A DNA stretch of 64,000 nucleotides from Ptychodera flava. Its lineage: Eukaryota > Hemichordata > Enteropneusta > Ptychoderidae. Under the pieces are notes generated by a model that saw nothing but the letters and a program-made list of their open reading frames with translations, was not told the origin of the DNA and made no database searches. Below, in pieces: positions 11,564 to 23,159 of this stretch. Position 1 is the stretch's first letter, and the number at the start of each line of letters is the position of its first letter. Position numbers and translations under genes: made by a program. The DNA lies in NCBI RefSeq assembly GCF_041260155.1, contig NC_091932.1:8771304-8835303 (forward strand). The letters run 5' to 3'.

Positions 11564-12767
11564 GTAACCTCCATAAATGTAATAATCTCCACAAATGTAA
11601 TATCAACCACAATTGTAATAAAATCAACCACAATGTAATAAAACAGTCAACCATTAATGTAACAACCCGTAACCACAAATGTAATAAACAAATTAACCAT
11701 AAATGTAATAAAACTCAACCATAAATGTAATAAACTTGAACTTGCATATGTGATCATTTGTTTATCAATGCCCTGAGTAAATAATAACTTAAATAAGACT
11801 AGTGTAATGAAATTGTATACTTTCCTGAAACTAGGTTTCCTTGCCGAAACACAGAATAGAATACTTTGAGAACACTATCAGAAAACGGCAAGGTACCGAT
11901 AAAACCGTTAGATAATGGAAGTGGAACAGCAGTTCTAGACACTGATAATTACATAATAAGGAAGCGTCAAAATAACTCGTCAACCAGTGATACCACACAA
12001 AGTTTATGACTGATGACTCAGAACAAATAACAGAGAAATATACAACCTTATAATAGAAACTTACGACACAAAACATGTTAACGAGAACATGTATCCATAT
12101 TTAAATCTAGTAAAAACAATACGAACACTACCTTGAACACTGTAGAACAAAATTAGACATCCTTACATCCTCAGTGAAGGAACAATAAACATCAAGTGGG
12201 ACAACATAGGAATACGGAAAATCTATCGATTATTCAACACAATTTTTCCACTGAAGATGAATTTGAGGCGACTGATTACGGCAAATTTCAAAAAAAAAAT
12301 GGCGTTAAAGGATCGTAGCGTTATACAGTCTCCTTCACTCTGGAGTAGAGACTGCACTGACATTCAGATTACAGCTGTGTCGCGCCATGGCCAATCAGTT
12401 TTGTACACAAAATAGGGAAACGTAAAATGCACTTTCAAATATACAAAAATCACTAAACGCAAACAATAAGATATGAATAATGTGTTGAGTTGCTTTCCTT
12501 ATTACAAAGATAAATATTTAAGAGCTAATTACTCAATTGCACCGACAAATTAAAATTATTACATTTATGGTTGACAAGTATTACATTTATGGGTGATTTT
12601 TTTATTACATTTATGGTTACCATTTATTACAATTGTGGTTGATGTTTTTATTACATTTATGGTTGATTTTTGTTACATTTATGGGCGATATTACATTTAT
12701 GGTTTATTTTTATTACATTTATGGTTGATATTACATTTATGGAGATTATTACATTTGTAGAGGTTAC
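11564..12767. mobile_element. Foldback element with arms of ATTACATTTATGGTTGA iterons
   Basis: The left end GTAACCTCCATAAATGTAAT is mirrored at the right end by ATTACATTTGTAGAGGTTAC. Each arm, about 170-210 bases, is a string of 17-22-base iterons: ACCATAAATGTAATA on the left (11.56-11.74 kb), TATTACATTTATGGT on the right (12.55-12.77 kb). The 0.8-kb middle has no recognisable gene. It repeats on a smaller scale the design of the element just to its left. Family unknown; no target duplication seen. Confidence 0.7.
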
Positions 12768-14850
12768 AACAACTTCGCCGATGCTGTTAATCGCTTGCGA
12801 AAAGCGCCACCAGAGGGACTGTCACGATGATATTAATTTAATCGATACCGGTTTTGGCCCTGCAAGAGGACATTGGCACTTGACCATTTGTACCTAGACG
12901 TGTATATATCATCAGCTGCATATACAAAGTATCGGTGTAAGCATGGAGCCAGATCTGTGTCTCGCTCCGTGGTGTAAGACTTCGACTTTATTTTTGACTG
13001 ACTGCGCCAGCGATGGTCCGGATCAAACAGCACTACCGTAGAAAATTTACACGACATATTTCCATGGAATTTCCCCATTCTTTTGAACTATACTTGCACC
13101 TATCGTGAAGGCACACGTTCCAGCCGTAAAACATTAGTAAAAGCTATGTTTTCATATGAGTGACGTGTGCATGTGCGCAAGTTTACTGTTGCTAAAGAGT
13201 GTCGATCGACCCTGTTCTGTTGTGAATGCTAAAACACTTCTCTGACTCTGAGCCATAGACCCTCGAGGGTCCATGTCCGAGCATAGTAACTTGCATTGCA
13301 GTGAAGTAACATCCCCGGAAGATTTTATTTGCTGGCATTTTGATGATGCACACCCTCTGCTTTTAAAAACAAGGGGCACTGTTCTTTTCTTTTTGACTTC
13401 ATCGTCGGTTACGCCATGGCAGATTATTTGCAACTTTCGTGGAGTGTTGACAAGCGATGAAGCGAACGAACGTACTACTGTTCAGCATATTGTTGCCCCG
13501 AAATTTCCATGGGAGCACGAGAAAATGGATGCAATCAATATTTCAGATAATTTCCCGGAACTACGAGGCGATAATCACATGACCCAATCATTACCCGTTT
13601 TCCGAACGATCTCATGAGAGTGTGTCATGATCAAAGTTTCACTTTATTATAAATAAAGATAGATTATTTTTACCGTGTGTACACGCCAACGACATGCTGA
13701 TGTTTAGCAGGAGCGGAGACTTAAACTCAGTGGGTCATGAATGCGTTCTGATCTGAATAAAACATTGTGTATCTTCAGAACGGCAGTGTTTCACACAAGC
13801 GGAGTCGTCTTTGTCTCCAGACTAGACGTACCGGAAGTTGACCGGGTAATAATTCATTTCGCTTTCCAGTTTCTTCCAGTGATTGTCATTCCGAGTGTTT
13901 TTTTCACAAAGGAACGAACTATAAAACTTCTCGACCAGTATTTGCAATTTGCATGATTCGAAATATAGCATTAGATAAACAGACAGGTCTAGACAAAGTA
14001 GTAGATGGATAGATCATCTCCGTGGATAGATAGATTCTTTGTGTGACAGCATGGACGTATGGTGACAGCGACTGTGTATGTAGAGATATAGACAGAGAAG
14101 ATAGAGGGACAAAGAGACGAAGAGAAACAGGGAGAAAGGAAGCGATCATTGTTCGCTGCGTTCGTTCAGTGAAATTTAAAATCGACGGAGGCGACGCTAC
14201 ACCAACAGAACTAAAATACCAACGTTGAAGTGGAAATGAAAATTGGAACTGTATGTTCACTGTTTTGGCCATGAAATGATGTGATTTTAAAGTGACATAT
14301 ATCCTTTAAAAAAATTCAGCGATGGTACGTCAAAAAACTGTTTCAGTTGAGTCATTTTGAAGGCACGTCTGCAATTACATAATATGGGGATTACGATATT
14401 GGCGTTGGTTGCCTTTTTAACTACAGCTCGCAGTGAGAGATATCCTTCAGTGACTGTCACTCTCACTGTGTTTTTAACTTAAAAGGACTTATCAAAAATA
14501 ATGTGTACCATCGGCAAATTGTAGTTTGTAAGCTATGTTCAAAACAGAACGCAGTCCTCGCTTCAAACGTTTATGCTGGCATAAACGTAATCGAATTTGA
14601 AGAGAAAAGGCTAACAACGTAAAAGAGAGCTCTGTATAAAGCATGCGAATCACTACCAGAGGAATAATTTCGACACTTTTTCATGATCCATGAATCCATG
14701 AATGTCCATCAAATGTTGTTTCAACACATTTTGCGATATTTGATCGCATTAATTAGACAAAACATGATCTAACCTTTCGCCAAAGGAGATAAGCAGCATG
14801 GACCACTGATCCACTGCCGTCCGAAAAGGTAGTACATTCCCGCCGACAAT
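12768..14850. other. Intergenic, no gene recognised
   Basis: Several frames of 70-117 codons occur. The longest, 13273-13617 (+) and 13919-14272 (-), show no domain signature or splice support. They could hide exons, but I cannot support any. A GA-rich stretch at 14.08-14.15 kb resembles the one at 11.45-11.5 kb. Confidence 0.4.
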
Positions 14851-14852
14851 CC

Positions 14853-16075
14853 TTGAAGGCTTTCCGTTCAACTGACAACAGTACCTGTCGTGACCTGGCA
14901 AAATGTCATATCTCGCGATCGTCGGAGGAAAATGTTCAACTCGCTATGGACGAGTTACAAAAACACTTACTTCCGGATACAGCGTTTGTACACTTGACAC
15001 AAAACTGTACACACTTTGCAAACGAAGGTGGATATGCAAATAAACCAGTCACCAAGGAAGAAGAAGATTTTCCTCTAGCGTTTGGTATCCTTATGTATAA
15101 ATCAGCGCACCAAGTTGAACAGTTACTTCGAACAATTTACAGACCTCATCATATTTATTGCATTCATGTTGATAGCAAATCGTCAGCAGAACTTCACGAA
15201 GCTATGCAAGCTATAAGTTCCTGCTTTGATAATGTGTTCATAGCTTCCAAATCAGAGAGAACTTAACTGTGTGGGGAACAATGAGTATAGTACAGGCAGA
15301 TATGCATTGTCAAGAAGATGCCCTGGAGCGGAATAAAAAATGGAAATATTTCATCAACTTAACTGGCCAAGAATTCCCTTTGAAACCGAATCTGGAAATC
15401 GTGCAGATTTTGAAGACATTCAATGGACAGAATGATATCCAAACTGGGGATGAACCACCCTTCGTGAGGGACAAGTTTAAACACAGCGTCTTATTCGATA
15501 CCATTGTGATGACCCCACTTTTAAAAACAGAACCCATTCCTGGCAACATTAACCTTCGCAAAGGTGAATTGCATTGCGCCCTCACACGAGACTTCATCGA
15601 GTATCTGCATTCAGACGAGCTTGCCATAAAATTCTATGATTGGGTACGCGACACAAGAACTCCAGACGAAATGTTTTATCACAGCCTTTCCTATCTCCGC
15701 GAAGCACCGGGTGGACCTGGTCCAAGGAAAATCTTCGGACTCGTTTCGAGAGCAAAGACTCGGAACACGCCTGGCCAGATATGCCATGGTAAACATGTGA
15801 GAACCGTTTGTGTATTTTCCTGGAAAGATCTACCTTGGCTTGAGAGTCGTCCACACCTCTTTGCCAATAAGTTCCACATCGATTATGATGCACTGATTTT
15901 ACAATGTTTGGAAGAAGAAATTAACAACAGGACATTGCATCCAGTAAAGCTGAACTTGGAATTCTATGAACATTTCGTTGAGAATCGTCACTGGCCTGAT
16001 GTAGTGAATCAATGTTTACTGACATTGACATTGACATTGACATTGGTACTCCAATGGGCATTAAAGTTACAGTAA
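14853..16075 (+). CDS. Core-2/I-branching beta-1,6-GlcNAc transferase-like (GT14), frameshifted
   Basis: The product resembles the GCNT family of Golgi enzymes, which add beta-1,6-linked GlcNAc to form mucin core-2 or I branches. Family landmarks in order are DFPLAFGILMYKS, YCIHVDSKS, SCFDNVFIASKSE, VQADMHCQED, KYFINLTGQEFPLK, RDTRTPDEMFYHSL, HVRTVCVFSWKDLPWL and HLFANKFHIDYD. The catalytic domain is close to full length at about 400 residues. Two oddities appear. The frame shifts inside AAATCAGAGAGAACTTAAC near 15256-15262: a two-base (AG) excess separates 14853-15266 from the frame continuing to 16075, and removing it in reading gives the family-like SENLTVWGTMS. No in-frame ATG or N-terminal membrane anchor precedes 14853, which is a TTG, so the 5' exon is missing or upstream. 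A TTGACA hexamer repeat near the 3' end alters the tail. It may be a recent pseudogene, an allele or a sequence error. Confidence 0.85.
16018..16048 (+). repeat. TTGACA hexamer repeat in the GT14 3' end
   Basis: Four to five copies of (CAT)TGACAT give a terminal LTLTLTL stretch not expected in the family. It lies after the conserved HLFANKF region, so it probably does not affect catalysis. Confidence 0.7.
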
Positions 16076-16079
16076 AACG

Positions 16080-17155
16080 ACAAGTTTTGATAACGATATT
16101 GTTATGTCAGTTTAATCAACGTTTGATTAACTTTGGAATGAAAGAGTACCTCAAACATATATAATCAAATTCCGGCTCCACATATCTTGACCATGCAACG
16201 TTAGTAACTGTGATTTTTAGCAGTCGGCACTTTATGTTGTAAATTATCATAGTAGAGACAAAATATGCTATTTTACACGCTATCAATCCCACGGTTTGGA
16301 TATCTCACATCTAGCTGTGGGTCCATAGCTGTGGTGTTTTCAGACGGGATTCCTGCCTTTTACGGGCTGGTTTTGACTTTTACGATTTTAACGCCACCAC
16401 CACATGTAGCTATGGGAAAATGCGTAGAATAGCGTCCACGTTACGCCCGACAGCACCCTTGTCGCAACTTTGTTCGGCGATATTTCGAAAAGTTTCCATC
16501 CAAATTACAAATTGCCAACACTCATCGACAACTTGGTTATTAGGGACTCACCACGACCAGAAATCCGCTTAAAATTCACTGAAATATCGCCTTTTTTCTA
16601 GCTTCAACCGACATGACTACCCGGAGACCGCCATTTTGCTGGCGTAAAACTGTTGTTCGAGGCTCTCTGCAGAACGTCACTACAGTGACGTAGCGGTGAC
16701 CTCTCAACTTATAAAAAACAAACTGAGTAATTCATCGTGTGATATCGATGACCATCGTTCGTCCTATGGACATTGCCAGTCTCACATAACTGAAATCAAA
16801 CTTTAACTTGGGAAAAAAATAGTTCAGTCCTGGGATCTGTGATTGTTGCCGGCCGTAATCTCTCATCGCATTTCTTCAAATAGTTGTTTTTATTCACAAA
16901 ACTTGGGAAATATATAAACTTATGTAAAATGTATGCATAGAACACAGATAACTTTGTTTAAAACGTCTGTATTGACAGCTCCTGTTTACATTTCAATGAT
17001 CGGTGTTTTACTAACAATCCTTGTACTTGGAACTTGAATTGCCTTAGCCTAATTTGACAAATTAGCACAAATCATGAACTTTACCTTCTATCTCTTTCAT
17101 GAGCTTAGATCAACAATCACTTCCTTAAGGTGTTACCATCACTAGTATATAAAAT
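16080..17155. other. Intergenic, no gene seen
   Basis: No open frame with a family signature and no transposon ends recognised. 16.08-16.2 kb is the likely 3' flank of the GT14 gene. Confidence 0.4.
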
Positions 17156-17157
17156 GA

Positions 17158-17325
17158 CTTTCAATAATTATTGTTGAGTTTTGGCTGATAGATTATTTGT
17201 GCTTTAATGTAACTTAATATATCCGCCACCAAATTAAATCACTTGATGATCGCCTTAGAAAGTGGTAAATTGTCATTACCCCAACCAATGCGTGCTTTTT
17301 ATGTAGATTTTGTCGATAAAGTACG
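17158..17325 (+). repeat. Fragment of the 5.2-6.3 kb dispersed repeat
   Basis: Matches about 5850-6015 in the same orientation, including AAATTAAA.CACTTGATGATC, CCTTAGAAAGTG.TAAAT and CCCCAACCA.TGCGTGC. Confidence 0.7.
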
Positions 17326-17586
17326 AGGAAATCGTTGACAGGGTAGCCTCTTGATTATCATCATTGAAGAGCCATAATGGCCGAATCGATTTCAAACATC
17401 GGTCGCCAATTGAACTCTGTTGAGGTCCTTGCTTGACCATTGTCAGTGCATAATCATGCTGTCTAGCGCCACCGCGTTGTGTAGCAAGGAGTAGCAAATA
17501 TGTGAAAACTGCAGTTTCTAAAGAAAGGCAGATGATTTTGCTGATTTCACGAGCAGAACAATATGTTTACCTTATACAAGGTTTTG

Positions 17587-19310
17587 AGGATGTACGATCG
17601 GAAAAATATTAGCGTACTGCGCAGATTTCCGCGCAGAAATGTATCCATAGTAATCACGCGCGCATAGTGACGTTCCGAACGTTTTTGCGTTGTACAAAAT
17701 GTCGTCTGCAGGTAAGGGGAAATTTCTATCTCGCGGAGAAAAATCGCGACGAGAAAATGTACAGCGTGCCCTCAAAACATACTGGAAGGTACGAGAATTC
17801 AGCCCCAGTGGTGGCAGTCCCCGGGTTGGTAGGTACCCATGCGCGTTAACTTACCAATTCACGGAAAAGGGGGTGTTTTTCTTCAGTCATCTCGGAGATT
17901 CTAGGTCCGTGAAATCGAGAAAAAGGGGTACTTTTTCAGAGTAACCTCCGAGATTAGAGGTAGTCCTTTCATAATCTCCCCAGGACACTAAATCTGGTCT
18001 AGTCTCACTCACAAAGAAAATGGAAAACAGTACCGTACGTTTGTATGTACATATGACGTATACATGCCCATCACTTAGGGTCCATCCCCCCTGTGATGTA
18101 TGTACATGTATACAAAGTCAACCTCCAGGGTCAACCCGGGAAGTCAACATACTAACCTCCTAGATTTCGAAAATAAGGGTATGTTTTTTACAGCTAATTT
18201 CTCCCAGATTTGCCACAAATAGGGGGTGTTTTTCTCAGAAATATTCTAGGAAAGGGGGTACTTTTCAAACTTGGGTAACAAGCATGGGTACCCACCAACC
18301 CGGGGACTGCCACCGCCGGGAATTCAGCGAAGAGATTAAAAAAAATGCAACATGACCATAGCCTGTACAGCGTAAGTCAGAAGTGTGACGTCCGATTCGC
18401 TAAACAAGAGGAGTGAAAGACGAATATTATAATCCTAATGATAGTGTCGCTAGAAGATCTACCGGAGAATGGAGAAATGACCATCGCATTGTCGATTTGA
18501 GTGTACTAGGCGAAAATCTTGACACTTGTCTCAGTTGTGGGCTTGCCTTACGATTGTCATCGTCACGGCAATAAATATTACGTAATTTTTTGTATGCTGT
18601 ATTAGTATACAGACTCTAAAAAGTAGAACCTGAAAGTCTTTGCTTTGTTTTTTTCATTTCCTGCTCATTAAAGTTTACAGGTAGGATAGGCCTGAATCAT
18701 GACCATGCCGGGACAAGGCCACTAGAGGTCAGCAGCATTTGAAGAGCGCCCTCGTGCGCCGAATCCGGGAGAGCATGGTTGATCGCAAGAACCTATGAAT
18801 CCTAGTTACATTTTGCAAAAATGTGGTTTTGAAAAATTCACAAAAAGAGCTATTATTTAGCAGAGTTTGAGAAAATTTACATTAGTAGAAACTATCAATA
18901 ATTAATAAATTATCCTCTCCCATCCCTAAAATTTGGAGCATATTTGTTGCAATTTTGGTTAAAAAATAAATATCGTGACTTTTAAACTCAATTTTAATGT
19001 AAGTAAAATCTTTAAACTCAATTTTAATATAAGTAAAATCTTCGAAGTAGCTTAAATTTATAATTTGTATGTTCTTTTACAGTGTAAACTTGAAAAATTC
19101 AATCATGATATAAATATGAAAATGATGACCTGTTTTATTGATTTTTAGTGATTTTGTGAAAAATCGTGAATTCTTAATGTCATTTTGTAAAAAAACAAGC
19201 TAGGTGACCTCATCTTTTTTCCAGTTTTGGACTACTCTCATATGTAAGTATTCAAAAAACCCCATTTGAAAAAATTGACATTACTTTTAACTTTTTCCGA
19301 TCGTACATCC
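17587..19310. mobile_element. DNA-transposon-like element with AGGATGTACGATCGGAAAAA ends
   Basis: The left end AGGATGTACGATCGGAAAAA (17587-17606) is exactly inverted at 19291-19310. The interior, about 1.2 kb after removing the nested MITE, has one short frame from ATG 17699 (MSSAGKGKFLSRGEKS...), about 35 codons, that runs into the nested element. No transposase was recognised, so it is non-autonomous or decayed. No clear target duplication was found. Confidence 0.65.
17804..18320. mobile_element. hAT-like MITE nested in the 17.6-19.3 kb element
   Basis: Terminal inverted repeats of about 38 bases start CCCAGTGGTGGCAGTCCCCG on the left and CCCGGCGGTGGCAGTCCCCG (in complement) on the right. 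Both run through GGTACCCATGC. The element is flanked by an 8-bp duplication, AATTCAGC, at 17796-17803 and 18321-18328. An 8-bp duplication fits the hAT superfamily. The 517-bp interior has no coding capacity. It interrupts the short frame of the host element. Confidence 0.85.
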
Positions 19311-22300
19311 TTAAACCATCATTGGCTTAAAATTAAAACTTAATTTCACTGAAAGCGTCAGTCGCTGTACGGGGTTACAGGTTCTCAGTCGAAATCTCCA
19401 TAATACGACCATTCTCGTAGCTAACTAGGTGAGGTGTATTGTTAATTGTGTCCCTATATGTAGTAGATACATGTCTCTCTCTGTTCTTAGGATATATTGA
19501 TGATGAGCAATGTTCAGATGACGAGTTCACTGAAAATCAGAGTGTCGCTATACGAACACAAGTCTCAGAAGCGTCAATTTTAATTATAACTGAAAGTAGT
19601 TTTTTTCAGGAAATTGGTCATGGCTTTATTAAGTAGGATAGTTCATTTGGCTGGCACACCGTGTCAGTAAATAATTAGACCGTCAGTCTCTGGAGAGGAA
19701 GTATGTATACCATTGCAGTTGATCTAGAATCTTACAGACAATGACGGTTCATCTGTGTTTTTACACGTGGTCAGCTTATTTTCCCAGCATTTTGTCAGGT
19801 AAAACGACAATCATGACACAACTTTAATTCGTATCCATTTTAGTGTTGAATCCACAGACCTAGTTATACGTATGCCATCTCAATACAGATCCTTCGAAAC
19901 TGATTTTTTTCTGGACGCAAACCGTCTCTACTGTACCACGCACAGTGCTAGGGTTCCGATTTACAGCCATAGGAGCACACTTATTTCAAATTTGGTTAAT
20001 TATTGGTCAGAATACACATATCTCTGTCAATCTTCTCGATCTGTTACACGAGAACTTACAAAGACTTTGATTTTACGAAGTGCATGGTTGTAGCAACTTA
20101 GATCCTGCCACATTCACACATGAAGAATCGTTGAAATGTTTACAAATCATGTTCATTTAATGCCTGATATTATACAAGAAACATTGATTGCTTGTTTGTT
20201 TGTCTGTCTGTCAGTCTATCTGCCTGCCTGCCTGTGTGTCTGTCTGTCTGTTGGAATACGGCCCGAAATGTTTTTTGGTTTTTTTCCACAATGAACCTGT
20301 CGACTACACTGCTGCGGGATTTTAATATGGCGCGCCCTCATGAGGCGCACTCGTCTTGCATTGCAGATCTAGACTTTGAGGGACGATACCAATTGGACAC
20401 TGCTGCAATGTCCTTCATACAATGAAATATTACAAGCTCGCTGTCTAGCAAAGTTGCGAAATCTTCAAAGCGCAACAAGCAAGACTCACGGACCCTGTTT
20501 TATATTCAGAAAAATCCTTTAATTTTCATATGCATGTATATACCACAGTAAAAATAGGCCGACCAGCGGGAGATACAATACTTGTTAAAAAGCAGAGAAT
20601 AAAAACTGCAATAGTAAAAACAAATACAGTAAAATACTGACCGACCAGTGGGAATTAAAACACTTGCAAATCGCAGAGACTAAAACACATAGACGTTTCG
20701 GGTTCAACCCTTCGTCAGTACTAAAAAACGCACTGGAGGACGTGGAGACACAAGAAATTAAAACAACCAATCAGACGACAGAACGATCGAACGCATTAAA
20801 ATATGTATTCAATCCGGCTGGCGCCAGAGTGCCAAGTTTACAAATTGTGGCCTGTCGGGTAGAGTCAGTGGTGGAAATAATAGCAGACACTGCCATGTCA
20901 TTGCATTATACAGTAGAACATCACTGTTCTAATTTGCTATTGACTATCACCGGATAAAATTACCATAATAGTGTTTTAAAATAAGGTAAACGGCACTAGA
21001 TATTTTACCACAACATATAGTCTCTTTGAAGCTGATAACATACTGGTTGGCTGCATATATTCAAAATATTATAATTCGGAGAGAGAAGAACAATGTCTTG
21101 TCGTTGGCATTGAAATTGTATATATCTGAATAAGTTTGCTTTAACAACTGAACAAAGTGAACATCTCTTCGTTGTATCTAGCTACCAAAAATTTTACGTG
21201 TAGTGTGCCATCACCTAGAGCAATTCACATAGACTAGCGTTGTTGTCCTGGCTATGACATCTCGAATTTAAATACGTGAACAATATGCTTGCAAAAACCG
21301 TAAATTATTAGAAGAGAATAAAACATAACTTGTTGACTCACCAAATTATAAAAAAAACCCAAAAAATTCAATAGTTTATTACTAGTTAAAACTATTTATT
21401 TTTTCGATCTTTTCTTGGACAGGTTTCAAATTGATCAAGAAATTACAATATTACGAATTCAATGCTCAAGATTTTCCATCCATTATTTTTCCACTCGATC
21501 ACTTCATTTTGTCAGTCTCTTTCGAGAATGTCTGAGAATAGTTCTGCTTGGTATATTAATTAAGATACAGCAAAAAAAAAGGACAAATAAGGGTGACGCT
21601 ACTTTGAAAACGCTGAAAACGTTTCCAAAGAAAAACTTTGCATATAAATTTCGCCAAACGTGTTGGTCTTGAAGACTATTGTGTCTGAGATATATTATAC
21701 CTCCTCAAGGAAGAGCAATTTGCAAACCAAAAGAATACCTGTAATCAATTCTACTCTGAAGGCGCCTTTCATGATGAAATGTATAGGTGTAATAGATATG
21801 TATTCTTAGAATAATGTTTAATTGTTTTGTGGCTTGACATCGACGCATGTTTCTTCATCCAACCTGTTAATTTAAAGGCGAAATGTAAAACCGACTAATG
21901 AATTTTCAACTTTGATCCCGGATGACAATTTTTAGAAATTAGTTTCAGTGATATGAGAAAGCGGTAAGTATGTGCTGAAAATTTATGAAAGTAAGTATTG
22001 CCTTTGAGTGGTGACAAATGAAAGCTATGGTGTACAAATTATTCATGATTTTGAATTATAGGTTTCAGCCATTTGTTTGACATCTTCTATACCTTTGAAT
22101 ATTTTAATTTGTTAATCTTCCATCTGTATGGAAGAATATTATCAGGTGACTTGCATCGTTGGCTGTAAAACATGCGAAGCACAACGAAATGTATTTCGCA
22201 AGTGTTAGATATATGTAGACAGAACGAATGCCTGTAATAGGCTGTTGTCTATTCTAGGTATGTTCGTTTCTGTCATAATATTCTTGGCAAAATGAGCGTT

Positions 22301-22545
22301 TTATATATAAGATCTGACTTGGACATACATGTAATTTACGCTGGCGACGACAGGCCAATTTTGAAATGAAGAGACTTTCATAACAAATCGATGCTACTCT
22401 GTGCAAAATATTGCCACATCAGCAGAATTTTAGACAGGTATATACAGTATTTTTCAAACAAAGTTCGCTCGCTAAAATGCATTCCATTGTGTGTAAGCAT
22501 TTCATAAAATTAAACCTTGTCTTTCATAGTAGAAAAAGTATTTTC
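19311..22545. other. Intergenic, no gene recognised
   Basis: Short frames only. A GTCTGTCTG-type microsatellite lies at 20197-20252. The stretch ACGTTTCGGGTTCAACCCTTCGTCAGTACT (20693-20722) resembles a motif commonly seen in invertebrate retroelement remnants, but no reverse transcriptase can be read beside it. AT-rich otherwise. Confidence 0.4.
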
Positions 22546-22765
22546 TCACTGGCTGATTGAGAGCATTCAATTTCTCGCAGATGCTGAGCGAGAAAATTAA
22601 TTTATCTCTGGTTGATTGCGAGAATTCAATTTCTCGCAGATGCAGAGCGAGAAAGCGCAGTTCTTGCCGCTTGGTTGCGAGAAAGTAGGTATTCTCGCTT
22701 GTATTCTCGCTTAATTCTCGCAATAAAGCGAGAAAGTGTCCATTTCTCGCACATTTCTGTACTAG
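22546..22765. repeat. Cluster of TTCTCGC / GCGAGAA motifs
   Basis: The heptamer TTCTCGC or its complement GCGAGAA occurs about a dozen times in 200 bases, in both orientations, at irregular spacing. It looks like a degenerate simple or palindromic repeat; a regulatory role is only a possibility. Confidence 0.6.
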
Positions 22766-22916
22766 TGAGAAGTGTCTGCAGCTTGTTACCTTTATAATGT
22801 AGAAAATTTTAATATTAATAAAGTTCACTTGTGGAGTTCCTAATAATGATAATTAAAGAATGGGATACGCCGCCAGATTGATCACAAACTGTCATGGAGT
22901 AGCTTAGCATGCTCGC

Positions 22917-23135
22917 CTACGGCCACTCAAGAAAGCGTTCGACTTCCTTGTGACCATTATCTGAAATTTTAAACAACTCTACGAGAATACTTGGGCCGTA
23001 AAATGTTACGGGTCGTTCACCAAAGTTCTTCATGTGGTATCTTTCACCACTACGTATTACTATTTCCTTTGAAGCAGCATTAATTGCAACCATCAGAAAT
23101 GAAAGGCTGGTACTTGTATTAACTAAAATCTGCAT
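22917..23135 (-). CDS. Short open frame in the duplicated region, function unknown
   Basis: A 72-codon frame (start MQILVNTSTSLSFLM, end EVERFLEWP) lies near the outer limit of arm A. The mirrored sequence at about 59.47-59.65 kb is clearly homologous, for example AATACAAGTACCAGCCTTT, but carries stops and small gaps, so at least one copy is not coding. The ATG is not preceded by an obvious splice site. It could be an exon fragment of an unrelated gene caught at the edge of the duplication, or chance. No family recognised. Confidence 0.25.
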   Translation of the reverse strand: MQILVNTSTSLSFLMVAINAASKEIVIRSGERYHMKNFGERPVTFYGPSILVELFKISDNGHKEVERFLEWP

Positions 23136-23159
23136 TTTCCGAACCAGGCAGTTTTAAAA

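Noticed and set aside
13273-13617. 114-codon plus-strand frame as a gene
   Set aside because: No domain signature, no supporting splice sites and an overlapping minus-strand frame of similar length; left as unassigned.
15310-15893. Minus-strand frames opposite the GT14 gene
   Set aside because: Antisense shadows of the conserved coding sequence.
20690-20725. Retroelement remnant around GACGTTTCGGGTTCAACCC
   Set aside because: The short motif is suggestive, but no reverse-transcriptase or endonuclease coding sequence could be read on either side.
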